Shown one piece after another: positions 1-11,442 of a DNA stretch of 64,000 nt; position 1 is the stretch's first letter, and the number at the start of each line of letters is the position of its first letter. The notes beneath the pieces are model-generated. The model was not told where the DNA came from, searched no databases, and saw only the letters and a program-made list of their open reading frames with translations. This stretch comes from Scytalidium lignicola. Taxonomy: Eukaryota > Ascomycota > Leotiomycetes. The stretch spans positions 124,001-188,000 of the forward strand of contig NCSJ02000005.1 of the NCBI GenBank assembly GCA_002812745.2, given 5' to 3'. A program made the position numbers and the translations under genes.

Positions 1-1309
1 AGATGCCCACCTGCTTGAACATTAGAATTTGAATATTGGTTGAAAAGTGATGCAACTCACACCATCGGTCAGAAACCCCTTGCCAGTACTTCCAAAGGTT
101 TCAATAGCAAATACCTCTCCTTCTTCCATCTTAGTTCTACTAGAGTTCTTGACGAAGGGTACCTGTTTGCTACCATGTATCTGATACCGTTTGATATCAT
201 GCCCAGTTATATTTCTTATGGCTCGTATGGGGAATGATTTCCCTCCAATCTCCACTTCGTAGCTCTCCATTACTTCCTGGATCGCGGCTCCGATATCACT
301 GACCCTTGCATCGACACCCGATTCCTAGGTGCACAGTCAGATATAATCTATCATCAAATCTTTCTCGTCACTTACCTTCACACCGGTATTTGTTGCCTCC
401 TTCACTGAAGCAAGAAGGTTGTCATAAACAGGATCAAAGGCAACCGTAAACGCACTATCGACAATCCTCCCATTAACATGCACGCCAAAATCAACCTTTA
501 GCACATCCTGCTTGGTTAGAACGACATCTTTTCCACCAGGATTTGGAGTGTAGTGAGCAGCAATGTTATTCAAGCATAATCCGGTCGGGAATCCCATCCC
601 AGCCATCAATCCATCCCCAGCTCTCAAGCCTTGATGGTCCCCAAGTGCACGTACGCCATCTTCAATCCCTTCTGCAATCTCTAGCAATGTGGCACCGGGC
701 TTGATAAGACTCTCCTGTGCCCACTGACGTACTTGTCTGTGAATCTCGGCTGCTTGCCTATAGTTGGAGAGAAAGTTATCATCCCAAATGCGAGAGTTAT
801 AGCGAACCTCTTCACCTGTTGTGCGAGCTGTATTGTCGTCATTGTATGGCACTAGCTCTCCTGCCGGATAGTCTCCGGTAGGGAAGAGGGAAGAGAGTAC
901 GACGCGGGGTGGAGAGGACTGTTTAAGCGCTTGATATGGAGTAGTCTTGGTCTTCTTCTTCTTGGCTCTTCTGCGCTTTTTCNTTTTTATCTATAGAATA
1001 GTTAGTTAGTTAACTAATATCTGTTTGCATCATAATCTTGTTCTTGAAGTTACATACTGGCATTCGTCACCGAAGTACTCATCCCGGGAGCTTCGCCATC
1101 ATTCCCGTCGTCATCATCATCGTCACTGATGACTCCACGATCCAGGTCAGCAGAGGATGAGCCCCTTCGAATGGCACGTCCTCCAGTATTGGTTGGTTTG
1201 AGCTCGGAGTTAGAAGCTCGGGCTAGTTAGCAATTCACTCTCAAGAGTTAAAGACTAGAAACCCACCATCAGGAGTCTGCTGATGTCCATCGGGAGTTTT
1301 CGATCCCAT
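1..1309 (-). CDS. Methionine aminopeptidase 2 (N-terminal part, runs off the left edge)
   Basis: Metallo-aminopeptidase that removes the initiator methionine from new cytosolic proteins. Exons read as 1309-1267, 1222-1058, 990-376, 324-61 and 10 to beyond the edge; each has GT-AG borders. The N-terminus has an acidic stretch (about residues 50-60) and then a Lys/Arg block, the ribosome-associating layout of MetAP2. The pita-bread domain shows the substrate His in [11 protein letters not shown], the two metal Asp in [16 protein letters not shown], the metal His in [10 protein letters not shown] and the metal Glu in AIETFGSTG; the last Glu would lie outside the window. The ATG at 1309 begins MGSKTPDG. 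The third exon is in frame only if the N at 983 is removed, giving an unbroken Lys-rich run. Fungi often carry several MetAP2 paralogues; which one this is cannot be told. Confidence 0.93.
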
Positions 1310-1747
1310 ATTGATTGTAGATAGCTCTACTTTACAAACAAGATGGATGGTACAGCCGTTACTTTCGTGAGCGAATGATACCGGAGTATAAATAAAGCAA
1401 GCTGTTAGGGCGCGCCTTTTGCTTTACATGTTGTTGCCTCAGGCCACAAAGCTCTGTCCTGTTACCAACTACCAGAAGTCTATCTGACAAAGACAAGTCT
1501 GCTTTAGCTGCGAAGAGTGGTATTATGACGAGCTCCGTTTCAGCTTGACGATAGTTGTATAAGCACACATTACATGAGCAGTGACTTGATAATCAACGTC
1601 ATAACGAAAAATGTAAGAAAAATTATACACGAGGGTTTACTCTATCTCCATCAGCATTTTACCATAACAGTTGTAGATATTTAAACGAAAGTTTATAGCA
1701 TAGAAGTTAATGCTATAAATCTGATGCTAGGTAATTATATTCGTACA
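1310..1747. other. Intergenic, no gene seen
   Basis: Upstream region of the MetAP2 gene, becoming AT-rich toward 1,700. The one short open frame here (1359-1568) has no recognisable domain or supporting context. I see no repeat or RNA gene. Confidence 0.5.
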
Positions 1748-2359
1748 TTAGTGCTTCGTTGGTCTTCTACATATCTCTGATGCACTATCACTTTCATTCT
1801 TCGCCTGCTGAACTGCTTGGAAGGCTGGGAGGCCCCATTTCTTCATCCATGGCCCATTTGCAATCTCCGTTATACTCATTCTGTCTTCTGGAAGAAACCG
1901 AAACATACTCTCGAATGGTTCCAGCAGATCCCCCAGCTCTTCATCTGTCATACTACCTTCCCTGTCCTCAGCGATATAATCTACCCGCGCCGGCAACCGT
2001 GTGAATTCGTTGGCACATGATCTTGTAGGTCTGGCATCCCACTCACCATTCTTGTTCAAGAAATCGTACTTTGCGTCCCAAAGATCCCACCACTTCTGAG
2101 GCGGTTTTCCAAGCATACTAATGTTTTCAACTAATACGTCATCTGAGTCTGAACGAAAACACTCGAAGATGTCTCGTTTTGCAAACAGTGCGTAGATAGT
2201 ACAGCCCGAGGTCCACACATAAGAAGGAAAACTGATAGGACGCTCTTGTTTCTTCGCGAACATAACTTCGGGAGGATGGAACAGATCGGGGGCATGTGTT
2301 TTATATCGAGCCATTAATGAGGGCTGCCACGACTCTCCGAAATCTGTATCGTGGGTCAT
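1748..2359 (-). pseudogene. SRPK-like kinase, C-lobe fragment only
   Basis: The 203-residue open frame begins with an ATG just before the activation-segment DFG (TDFGESW). It continues with a degraded APE region (HPPEVMFA) and a subdomain IX-like block (YVWTSGCTIYALF, where functional kinases have S/DxWxxGC). It ends with the usual SRPK tail around LGKPPQKWWDLW and RFLPEDRMSI. The N-lobe, ATP-binding Lys and HRD-type catalytic loop are absent, and nothing like them lies upstream to 2,667. The frame itself is unbroken, so the piece may be a truncated copy rather than a heavily mutated one. It cannot be an active kinase. Fungal SRPK-like genes often form expanded, unstable families, and a second decayed member lies at 29,939-31,482. 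Confidence 0.75.
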
Positions 2360-2667
2360 TTAATGCTCCTGGCAGTGGGATTAAGGAAAGTTAGGGGGCA
2401 ATTATAGATAAAGCTGGTAGCACAACAAGCTTATATTACTCATAACAAGAGTGCTTACTGCCTTTTAATGGAAATGCCCTCCAAGAATTATATTCATTTA
2501 GTGTATTCAAATAATGAATAATCTTCCGAACCTATCTGTTACTAATTAACCAGTATTTATCATAATGTCTGCTTTTACTACAGTACAGCTGCGACGGTAC
2601 TTTGCATCCAATATATTCATCTTTTCTTTTCGCAATAGGTCTTCCCTTCTCCTTTCTGCCAAAAAGG

Positions 2668-3668
2668 TTAAAAAGNAAATTTTCTAATTTTATTTGAGCA
2701 CAAGACATTGTTTGATACGGTTTCTCCGTAATTAAAAAAATTAAAAAGAGCAGGCCTAATCACAAATCTGTTGTGTGAACGCAAGGCGTCTCCGATTTTC
2801 ATCATATCACAGGCTTCTGTGGAGCTTATAAGTGAGTCATACTTGAACTCATGCCCTTGCTCAAATGCAGAACGAATTGATCCGAGTTCAAAATCAATCC
2901 TTGCAAGTTTCCCATGTCGAATGCTTAAATGACTATCAAACATATGATCTAGATGGCTTTGCCATTTAGGATCCAGATATGATTTGCCTTCTCCAAGATC
3001 TTTCCATACCGTGCAAAACGTTGATATGTTTCTGTCATACAATTTGTTATAACTGAATTGGACTTCGGTTAAACAAAATCGACATTTCCAGAACGCTTCA
3101 TTTTCTTCTTTCTTAAATGGATTAAACCTTTTTATGGTAGTAAGAAAATGTTTTCCCACATCGCAGACATGATACCCTCCCCTTCCTGGATGAGCTGATA
3201 TTTTTATATGCGGACATATCCTCTTTTCCCAGAAGTCATAAGAATTATTTATTAATTTTTTTGGAGCTGGTGTGGATATGGTCTGATATCGTAGAAGAAA
3301 TCTATTTCCGTGGATTCGAACCGACAGGTGATTCCATTCAACAATTGAAGAAGAGAATAATCGCAGCTCTTTTGAAGATAACATCTTAAGAAGCATTTCA
3401 GGATCTTGCTTTTGCCGGTGTTGCTTCATTGCCATGAAAAATAACGTAGGAGCGAAATAATAAGATATACATGACTCAGTTTGCTGGCAAAACCCATAAT
3501 TATATACACACTTAGGGTACCCGTGAAGGTACGGTCGTAAAACTGGAATATATCGCGATGCTTTTTCCTCTGAAATATAATGATAACATTTACAATGGAA
3601 ACATGCGATATGATTTGGCAAATCTCTCTCGAGTAATAGCGCGAGAGGATAATTCGCTTGGTGATATC
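2668..3668 (-). pseudogene. F-box-type fungal protein relic, 5' end lost
   Basis: Open frame of about 330 residues without an upstream ATG. It carries the pattern of a common ascomycete F-box-associated family: a short zinc-ribbon-like segment (ACFHCKCYH), AMKQHRQ, then CPHIK, CRFC and WKDLGEG-LDPKWQSHL. The F-box itself should lie N-terminal, but the frame runs back only to about 3,668, exactly where a solo-LTR-like repeat begins. The 3' end is AT-rich and contains an N at 2,676, so the true C-terminus is unclear. Family assignment is from memory of conserved residues. I infer a gene truncated by a repeat-associated rearrangement; if translated at all it would lack the F-box. Confidence 0.55.
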
Positions 3669-3865
3669 TGTCGGTTCACCTGTAGCACGAAGTACGGTAC
3701 GCAATTATACGCAATATACTCGTTGTGCTATTCCATGGTTGTTCTGTTCGATTAGGGGTGGGAGAGCGAAGCTGTAGGAGCTTCGCTCGTTCCCACTACC
3801 TAATCGGGACTAGCTTACAAGGGCACGTGAATATCACGTGTACGTAAACCACTATTCTACCAACA
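3669..3865 (+). repeat. Solo-LTR-like repeat, family A, copy 1 (little mutated)
   Basis: Starts TGTCGG and ends CCAACA. It is nearly identical to 16,933-17,126, with a few substitutions and small indels. It contains a conserved hairpin, GCGAAGCTGTAGGAGCTTCGC. The flanks (ATATC / GTTAA) do not form a target duplication, unlike copy 16,933. Confidence 0.75.
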
Positions 3866-4372
3866 GTTAACTTCTTTCTTCAAAATAATAAATTATATAT
3901 TCTAATCTATAAAATCTAATTAATCAATGTTAGTTTACCTTTACAGTGAACATACATCTTTAATATATAAAAGTAATACATATTAATATAATAGTCGATT
4001 GTTATTAGTTATAAGTAAGTTCATACTATAATAATTATATAAGAAGTATTATTGTATAGTATTACCATCTACTACTGCAACCGAATTAACTTGATCTTAT
4101 CTACACATACATTTAATCCATACGTGATTCTAGCCTACATATAACTATACTAACACTATAAGAGTAAACTATTATATATTCAATTAGTTAAACTGTAAAT
4201 GTTAAATAGTTGTTTTCCTCTTCAACTAAAGTAAATTACAACTTTGTAAAAAGATTACCGAATGTCTTATCAAACAAGTTATAATCTTTCAAGATTTAAC
4301 TTTAAAAAAAGACTATTAAATATCCTACTAATTAAACGATAATCTCCTGATCTATATATACAAACTGATTAG

Positions 4373-4570
4373 TATTAGTTTACTTATAACACAAAGTACA
4401 GTATACAATTATATATAATATACTCATTATGCTATTTTATAATTGTTATACGATTAGAAAGTAAAAGTAGTACAAAGCTGTAAAAGCTCTACTTACTCCT
4501 ACTACCTAATCAGGACTAGCTTACATGAGCACGTGAATATCATGTATACATAACCACTATTTTACTAACA
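4373..4570 (+). repeat. Family A LTR-like repeat, heavily C-to-T/G-to-A mutated copy
   Basis: Aligns along its whole length with 3669-3865. Differences are overwhelmingly G-to-A and C-to-T: the start TGTCGGTTCACCTG reads TATTAGTTTACTTA, and the end CTACCAACA reads TTACTAACA. Flanks ATTAG / ATTAT are a possible 5-bp target duplication with one change. Confidence 0.72.
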
Positions 4571-4697
4571 ATTATATTATACTATATTAATTCAAGAAAT
4601 TAGTTTTTTGCTTAATTCTTTTATAACAAAAAGAAAGTTGTGTAAAGCTAAAAGTGTAAGCAAAAAAACAAGCCTAAAACGAATATCACTGTAAACG

Positions 4698-5185
4698 TAC
4701 TGTCATATCTTAAAATAGCTTGNTTTTTTTGTTTAAATCAGTCGTGTACAACACCTTTTTTATCCCTCAGACTTCATAAGTCATTTTAAACCACTTTTAA
4801 CGTCGTTGCTTTACAATTATCTCCGTTTTTAGGAGAATGAAGGGTTTTACGTGGGTAATATCCCTTTATATAACTTTGGCCTAAAAAGCTTAGGCGAACT
4901 AAAATCTAAAGGGATAAGACTTTCAAAAAAAAGAAAAACCCTTGAATAACCTTATTTTTTCAGTTTTCTTGTGTATAATCTTGTAAAACTTATATCTTCT
5001 ACACTATGAAAAATCAGTCAAAGTAAAGTTTATATATATGCTTTCTATTATATAATTTTTACTTATATATTTAAAATTATTATTAGTTAAATTGTTATAA
5101 CAAACTTTATTATTTTGAAGTGACTGAAAAGAACTGCTGCACACAAGCGATTTTCAGCCAAAAAGGGCCTTAAGATATGACAGTA
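4698..5185. mobile_element. Probable decayed MITE with terminal inverted repeats
   Basis: Perfect 16-bp inverted repeats TACTGTCATATCTTAA at 4698-4713 and its complement at 5170-5185 enclose 456 bp of AT-rich DNA with no coding frame. The outermost TA could be the target duplication of a Tc1/mariner-type element. This could be chance in AT-rich DNA, but a 16-bp perfect pair makes that unlikely. Confidence 0.5.
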
Positions 5186-5388
5186 TATTCGGCTTCTCAA
5201 TAATACAAAACTTAATAGTATTTGGCAATATTCGTAATAAGATAGCCCTCCACAGAGATCCTAGTCAATGACCGTGTTAACTCATATTAGCATCTATTTA
5301 GATACACAAACTATAAGCCTGGAGATCAAATGAGCTAAGAAAATGAGATATAGGAATACTGGTGACCTGTTACGGATATGGCATGGTC

Positions 5389-7824
5389 TCAGCTGAAGTG
5401 ACCCCAGTCGAGGAAATCAGGGTCTCGAAAATTAAAGTCCATATCGAAATTCCAGTCCAGAACACCAAGGTCGTCTCCCATCGCATCGATCATGCCATTG
5501 ATCTGATCTATAGATATATCTGCGAAGTGAACAGGCTGTTCTAGTTCTTCTAAGAAGCCAGCAGAGGAACCTTGTCTGTTATCGCTCTTGTCGGGCCGCG
5601 TTGGGCCTTCGTCGGTAATGGAAGTTTCCTCAAGATAGCCCTTAGAGACTATTGAAGATGAGGCGAGATGTACAATATGACGAAGGCGTACAGCAAAGAG
5701 TGCCGAGATCCCGTTTCGATGCTGTGTAACGGTTCCGATCCGTTCAAGGACATTGGCAACTTCGCTGATCAGTGTGATCACACTGGCGGTCAGACTCGAG
5801 GTGCCTTTCTCGGGAAATTTAGTGATCTGAATGGCAAAAGCTGCTGAAAAAGCAACCATGATGACAGAGTTATTAGGCATAGCCATTAACTCTGCCTCTC
5901 TTTGCACAGCAGTGCGAAGGACGCTCAACGCTGCCGAGAAAGCGGCTGCCCGAAATTGTTTTCGTACTGCGGCACTTGTAGTAGGCAGGTTGATAAGGTG
6001 AGAATATGCGGAAAGGCGGGTGTGTAATGATAGTATGTCAAGGTAGGGGGGTAATTTTCCTTCTCAGCGTATGAGTGAGTGCATTCGTCTCCATCAATGA
6101 GCGGATGCCGATACCTGTATCACGCGCCAAAATGCGAGGAAAGNTTTTTCATCCAGTTCTGAAAAAATAATTCAATCTCTTGGCTAATTCCATGGTAAAT
6201 AGGTTTTCAAAGGGTAAAGGAGTTGTCAATCTTACTCGGGTTCTAAATTTGAATCTATCATTGGTTCCTCAGCCGACTTCATGAGGAGACCGGATTTCAA
6301 CTTCTCTATAAAAGGCAACTAGATGAGGTTAGTGAGTTTTTAAAGCTCATGCATAGTACGAGCCTTACCAAATCTCTCCGAAGAACCATAGCAGGGCCAA
6401 TAATATTATCCCATGTTGCAGCAATGTCAGACTCATGCCAGTTATCGCAGAATTCAATCAATGGCGTCACGGGAACGCTCCATCTCCGCCCTCTCGCTAG
6501 ACATACCCTTTTGATTGTATTAGTCATAGTAGTTGGATAGGGGCATAACAATTAGGATATAGCAGTCCCAGGACTTTACCCTCGTTCCAATCCCCATAGA
6601 GTCAGCCATGCACGTTCTCTTCGACGCAACAGCCGGCGTCCCCATTCTGATGTAATGTCAACGTCTGGACACTGATCCAGATCCATGACTTTATGCGCAT
6701 CAATGCATTCCGACTGATGAGACTTGCTCCATTCGAGGATAGTCTTGTCGATCCCTGGATGGAGGATTATTTTGTCTAGGGAGATATCCAACGCAATAGT
6801 CGAGGCGGCGCTGAGGTACATCCAGGTCTCGTCGTCAGCCCAGTGAGTGCCAGGCGTAAGCCATGGCACATTGACCATAAAAGCAAGGACGATTTCTACG
6901 GATCGCATTCGTTTGCTGATAACGACATCTGCCAATTTTTGACAATGCAACCGTAGTCTTTTTGACAGAGTGCCTGCAGACGGAATATATAGTGCACTAA
7001 CGGCTAGGACACTAGTGAAGAGGAATAAAGACCGCTGGTGGACAAATTTCGCAGAATGAATAGCTGGATCGAGTCCCCAGCGCATCTCAGAGAGAGTTTG
7101 ATAGAAGCTAGAGAGGGTTAAAATACATGGTGAAGAATCCGGGTCAGGCTTACAAAGAAAACAGCTGCTCTGCTTCAGCCATATCAACTAGACCTAGCGC
7201 AATTGGATCTAGTTCAGGTTGGATGTCCAACATCGGCTTAAAGGGGCCAAAAAATGCTTCATTATATGCCGTCGATGCCTGAGATCTGACATTCGGGCGG
7301 CCATTGGCTATGGCAGGGGTTGCTGGCGAGCGGAGTTCTGTCTCAACGGATAGGTCCTCTGAAGTTTGTGCTAGGAGGAGAAGGGGATTTTCTGCCGCGT
7401 CGATGGCTTCACTTAGACTTTTCTGCGTCGGTATCCTTGGCCGTTGGACCTGGGCCCGGATGGACGGCGTGGCAACCGGGCTGGAGAGCTGACTGCCGAT
7501 CTTGAAAAGGAATTGCTTCAATAGCTCCCGATCCTGTCGACTTGATGAGGCTTCGTTATTCATGGCATTTTCTATCTGAAAAATAGCCTTGTCTAACCCA
7601 GAGAGCTTGCTACCACGGTATTAACAGGATTGTGCGATGCAAAGGAGCTTACTGGGGACAAACTTCTTGGAGCCTGGATTCCTCCCCAAATGATATGCAG
7701 GCCGGGTACAGCGCAAGCCCCGTTGAACACAGCCCACGCAATCTAGGGAATCACCCTCTGTGTTACGAAGGCACTTCATCTTACATCTCTTGCAATTGAA
7801 GCATGCTGCTTGCTTTTCCGCCAT
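5389..7824 (-). CDS. Zn2Cys6 fungal transcription factor
   Basis: Binuclear zinc cluster near the N-terminus (CFNCKRCKMKC, then CVGCVQRGLRC), preceded by MAEKQAA; I chose the ATG at 7824 just upstream of the cluster. Exons read as 7824-7653, 7571-7154, 7107-6580, 6507-6369 and 6318-6236. One or two more end at the TGA at 5391-5389. The middle portion (RLRLHCQKLAD to LLRRRERAWLTLWGLERG) is the usual regulatory domain of this class, and the C-terminus is acidic and aromatic (DDLGVLDWNFDMDF), fitting an activation tail. Phases agree across the first five exons. The exon around 6,150 holds an N in a T run, so its frame is uncertain. Targets are unknown; the nearest metabolic gene is the transporter at 9253-10491. 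Confidence 0.85.
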
Positions 7825-8172
7825 TGTGGGACTATGCGGTGGTGAGCTGGATGCTTGAAGTTCATTCGGGATCAATATATGCTAGAATATAGCTGTTAAT
7901 GATGCTGAAGGTATTCTTCCAGTGTTTATGGCCATATAAGTGGTCGCACAACAGTCCGACTCAGACGATGATAAAGTAATCATTAGTTGCATAAGACAGA
8001 TCTTGCATTGGGACACCTTAGGCCTTTATAAATATGTAGCACGTGAGGTGACCCAGTGTCCCATATTCTAGCCAATCGCATGCGACTATGGGTCTTATCT
8101 AATCTTTTTCTAGCCGTTTGTACTGTAGGGCTCCGGTCGAACTACCCGGATTGTACGAACTCCCATTTTTTG
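7825..8172. other. Upstream region of the Zn2Cys6 gene
   Basis: Non-coding. It contains a CACGTG E-box near 8,040. No gene is seen. Confidence 0.4.
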
Positions 8173-8802
8173 AAGGGTATACTTAAATCCTCCGGATTGC
8201 GCCGGCATCGGCTATTGCACAGACCACTTTCTAGCACAATACCCTGAATAGCCCTGTAATTTTAGTGAGTTATAGGCCATCCGTAGCCTATAATTATAGT
8301 TGCCTTTAGGCTTCGAACAGCCTATAACCTACTGTACTTGAGGATATATTTTATTTTGGTTTAACTCTCTTAAAAATCAAGTATTATCCAAATATTATTA
8401 ATTATTTAGCTATTATATGATTATATCTTAATGACAATAAAATTATATTATGAATTAGCAAAGATTCAAAGACTTATAAGTATCTGAATGCTATTATACA
8501 AATATTGGTGTGAGGCCTGAGATTTCAGTTAAAACAGTGTATTATTTGTTGTGATATCCAGTGCCACCTCAGGCACCACGTCTCACGTAACTTCTTTCTT
8601 TCCAGTAGTTAGCTTCATCTGTACGTACGTAGTTACTACCGTACAACACACCATAATATATTTGAGTAACCCCGATTACGCAACCTCTTGCTGTGCCTAA
8701 TTCAACATTATTACCTGAAAAATAGCCGATGCCGGCGCAATCCGGAGGATTTAGGTAAGTGGTCGGAGGATTTAAGTTATACTCGATCTAAGTATACCCT
8801 TT
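8173..8802. mobile_element. MITE-like element with long inverted arms, interrupted by a solo LTR
   Basis: The arm at 8173-8216 contains 33 bases perfectly complementary to 8721-8753. The outer part of the arm (ending AAGTATACCCTT) matches again at 8790-8802 after a 36-bp insertion that repeats CGGAGGATTTAAGT. No coding frame lies inside. The 161-bp solo LTR at 8547-8707 is inserted within it. Small palindromes based on TATAGGC/GCCTATA lie at 8,270-8,330. Confidence 0.65.
8547..8707 (+). mobile_element. Solo LTR, family B, with 5-bp target duplication TTATT
   Basis: Begins TGTTGTGATATCC and ends AATTCAACA, so the termini are the 5-bp inverted repeat TGTTG/CAACA. Flanked on both sides by TTATT (8542-8546 and 8708-8712). 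A second copy in reverse orientation is at 16227-16389. This is the signature of LTR retrotransposon insertion followed by LTR-LTR recombination. Confidence 0.85.
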
Positions 8803-9252
8803 TTGAATTCGAATTTAATATAAAAAATTATTTCAATAAAATATATATATATATTGTATAATTTATTATTCAAATTTCATAAATTTATTATTTTTTAATC
8901 TGCGAACTTTTCGATTCCAATTCGAATTTGCTGATAAATCCATTCGAACTTTGAACCAATCAAGTTTGAAATTCCGAGTCGGATTCGGATTTACCAAAAA
9001 TCCGTTTCGATCCGGTTCGAACGGCCGTTTGCTGATCATTTCCGCTGTCCTCTAGCATTTGACTTAGTTCGACTACGCGTTACACTGCTGCGATTACTTT
9101 TATCATATATTAGACTTAATTGCAATTTGATCATTTCTATACTTCGGTACAAGGTACACATAAAAGTAGCAGACTTTTGAGGTGCTATTATGCACACTGG
9201 CCCCAATATTCATACAAGGTAGATAGTATACAATTACAGAAAGAGTGCTATG
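8803..9252. other. AT-rich non-coding stretch
   Basis: Low-complexity AT sequence with repeated TTCGAATT/TTCGAAC words up to about 9,030, then ordinary non-coding sequence beyond the 3' end of the transporter gene. No gene is supported. Confidence 0.45.
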
Positions 9253-10491
9253 CTAAACTGATTCTTGAGCACTCTCAAAGGTGTCCGTTTTTTCCTTTTT
9301 CCTTAACCACGTCTTAAATGCATACACAATGAAATGGGCTACGATGACCTGCTCTGTGGTGTATAGTAGGACTGGTAACGAAGTTTTCGCTGTCAGCCCC
9401 AAATCTAAAGATTGCCACATGGCATACAATAACGGGATTCCTAGCCCAGTTGTTTTTGCAGGGCCACAGAAGCACACTGCAATCGTAATTCTGGGATCCG
9501 TCTGTTGAAGGATTGGTATCTTTTTAGGAGGGCGACAGAGGCCGAAGCATATGACCGTCATAAAAANGATATAGAGCAATATTGAACAAAAGAACGAACG
9601 CCACGCATTCGGGCGTAATGGCCTCGAAGGCGTTCGTAGCGAAGCAAGTAGAAAATGATGCCCTGGTAGTCAATCAGAGGTGGCTACAAAGGCGACAAGC
9701 CTTGTCTTTGGATGAACATACCACATCAACAAAAGCAGGCATGCTGTGGACACTTTTTGCGCGTAGAACTTCTGCAGAAACCACACACTATGTTCGTTCC
9801 ATATCCGACGAATGAGCTGTCCGACTGCCAATGGTGCAAGGACACTGATTCCTAGTTGTCGGAATACATTCTGGTACATTTGGCCCATGCTGCTGTTGTG
9901 TTGAAGCCATGGTGCAAATTCAGTTGAGCGGGGCAGTAGTGCGATTGTCCACCCTGGAGAAATAAATGGCCCCAAGACGTTAGCTATCACAACCTCCACC
10001 AGAGCAGCCGCATCGTCTCCCTCGGCCGCCCTTGTCATGACGACATTAGATGAAATTGTCGTAGGTAGGCATGCCGTGAAGATGTATCCGGTGAGAATTG
10101 CAACATCGATCTTTTTACCGGTGTCTGTGGCAAGAATTAGGTGGACGATTCCTAGCATGAAGGCTGGGAAGAAGAGATAAGATGTCGCCTGTACCAACAG
10201 ATGCAGACGCCAATTTCGAAGGTGGATTATCAGCTTCTCCCCAGGTATGCTGAGTCCGGAAACAAAGAAGATGATGCCCACTGCTGCGTAAAGGATCGAG
10301 TACTCTGATCGGATGATACCGCCATGCTTGGCAACATTTGGGAAGAAGTAGCCGATAACACAAGCAACTCCGATGCCAATTAGCAGCCATTGACTAAGGA
10401 TAAACAAGAACGTCTTCGATATGCACGCCTTGAATCTAGACGATGGCTTAGATAGATCTGGTCGTTCTTCCTCTGTTACGGTCAGGGTCAT
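9253..10491 (-). CDS. SLC10A7/Rch1-like transporter (sodium/bile acid symporter superfamily)
   Basis: Predicted multi-pass membrane protein of 392 residues, exons 10491-9722 and 9662-9253. Conserved features are the cytosolic N-terminus, paired hydrophobic segments (FLFILSQWLLIGIGVACVIG; AAVGIIFFVSGLSIP), the motif TACLPTTISSNVVMTRAAEGD typical of this family, and FCGPAKTTGLGIPLLYA in the last third. The yeast relative Rch1 is a plasma-membrane regulator of calcium uptake; the function here is inferred from the family only. The ATG at 10491 gives MTLTVTEEE. Exon 2 begins in LMWASFSTCF. Its frame runs on only if the N at 9567 is dropped, which yields a clean membrane helix (FVLLFNIALYLFMTV). 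With N removed the coding length is 1,179 bases, divisible by three. Confidence 0.87.
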
Positions 10492-10920
10492 ATTGCCATT
10501 AAGACTGCAAAAATTATGACATCGGAACACTTCGTAGATAAGCTGAAGTCGTGCAGCACGACACCTTGAATTTATTGTTCAAAAAATATTACATGTAAGC
10601 TATCTTGTGGGTGTCGATTCCTGTACGGAGATAAACAAATCGCCTTAAGTGGTCCCGTTCCACTGTTCCGGTGATATTTTTACTACCGCCCGCACGAGAT
10701 TGAACAGTCACCCTATGTGTTATTTATGAATGAAATTGAGTGATGAGCATATGTCGCTGCTCCTCTGATAATTCATATATATGGAGTGCGATAAGAGGAC
10801 GCATTCTGCTCCACATTTTAGGTTACTAGTAACGAGTATCTTGAGACCGCGAGTGGAAATGTAACAAATTCCTGCATTTTAATTATACAGCAAAAATAAC
10901 TGATAGTGGAGCATGAAGTA
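10492..10920. other. Upstream region of the transporter gene
   Basis: Non-coding, moderately AT-rich. No gene or repeat is recognised before the MITE border at 10,921. Confidence 0.45.
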
Positions 10921-11255
10921 CAGAGGTACAGCGGTTAAGTATTCATATAGCACTAGTAAGGGTGTTACTCTTTTATCTATATTAGACAACAAGCAAAGCT
11001 TGCTACTTACTTCATTCGCAAGGGGTGCTTCGCACCCAGAGGAATAAGTTACTGTATTGTTAAGCTGTAATTCAGGGTTTTTGGTACTATTCAGCGCGCT
11101 GCGCGACGTGTGGAGAGGGCCCTACAGGCCGGAAAAGGTAAAGCTTACATACTTCGAATAGCGAATGAAATCACGCAAAACGACCTCTTCTAGCCAATCA
11201 CAGGAAGAATAAAATCTACAAATTACGTAAGGGGACCCATAATTTTGCAATATTA

Positions 11256-11424
11256 TATCCCCTCAGGCACCACTCGTTTAAAGTTTGTAAGGCCAAAATT
11301 TGTATTCAAGGATATTATCCAGTTAAAGCCTCTGATTAACACTAACGCACCAGTAAAAATGTTTATAAATTTGAGGCAACAACGCTAAAATAGGCCAATT
11401 TGGCCTGTGGGGCTTGAGGGGATA
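11256..11424. repeat. Small inverted-repeat unit inside the composite MITE
   Basis: Ends in TATCCCCTCAGGCACCAC and the reverse complement of TATCCCCTCAAGCCCCAC: 18 bp with three differences, enclosing about 130 bp without coding potential. Confidence 0.5.
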
Positions 11425-11442
11425 CGGATCCGTAGATAACCT

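Larger units (their letters stand above)
3866..5388. other. AT-rich gene-free block
   Basis: About 1.5 kb of very AT-rich sequence with no supportable coding region. It holds a mutated family A repeat (4373-4570) and a pair of inverted repeats (4698 / 5185). The base composition and C-to-T/G-to-A pattern fit RIP-decayed repeats. Confidence 0.7.

Noticed and set aside
3669..4570. One full-length LTR element bounded by the two family A copies
   Set aside because: One copy is nearly intact and the other heavily mutated. Only about 500 bp lies between them, and the second copy has its own possible 5-bp flanking repeat.
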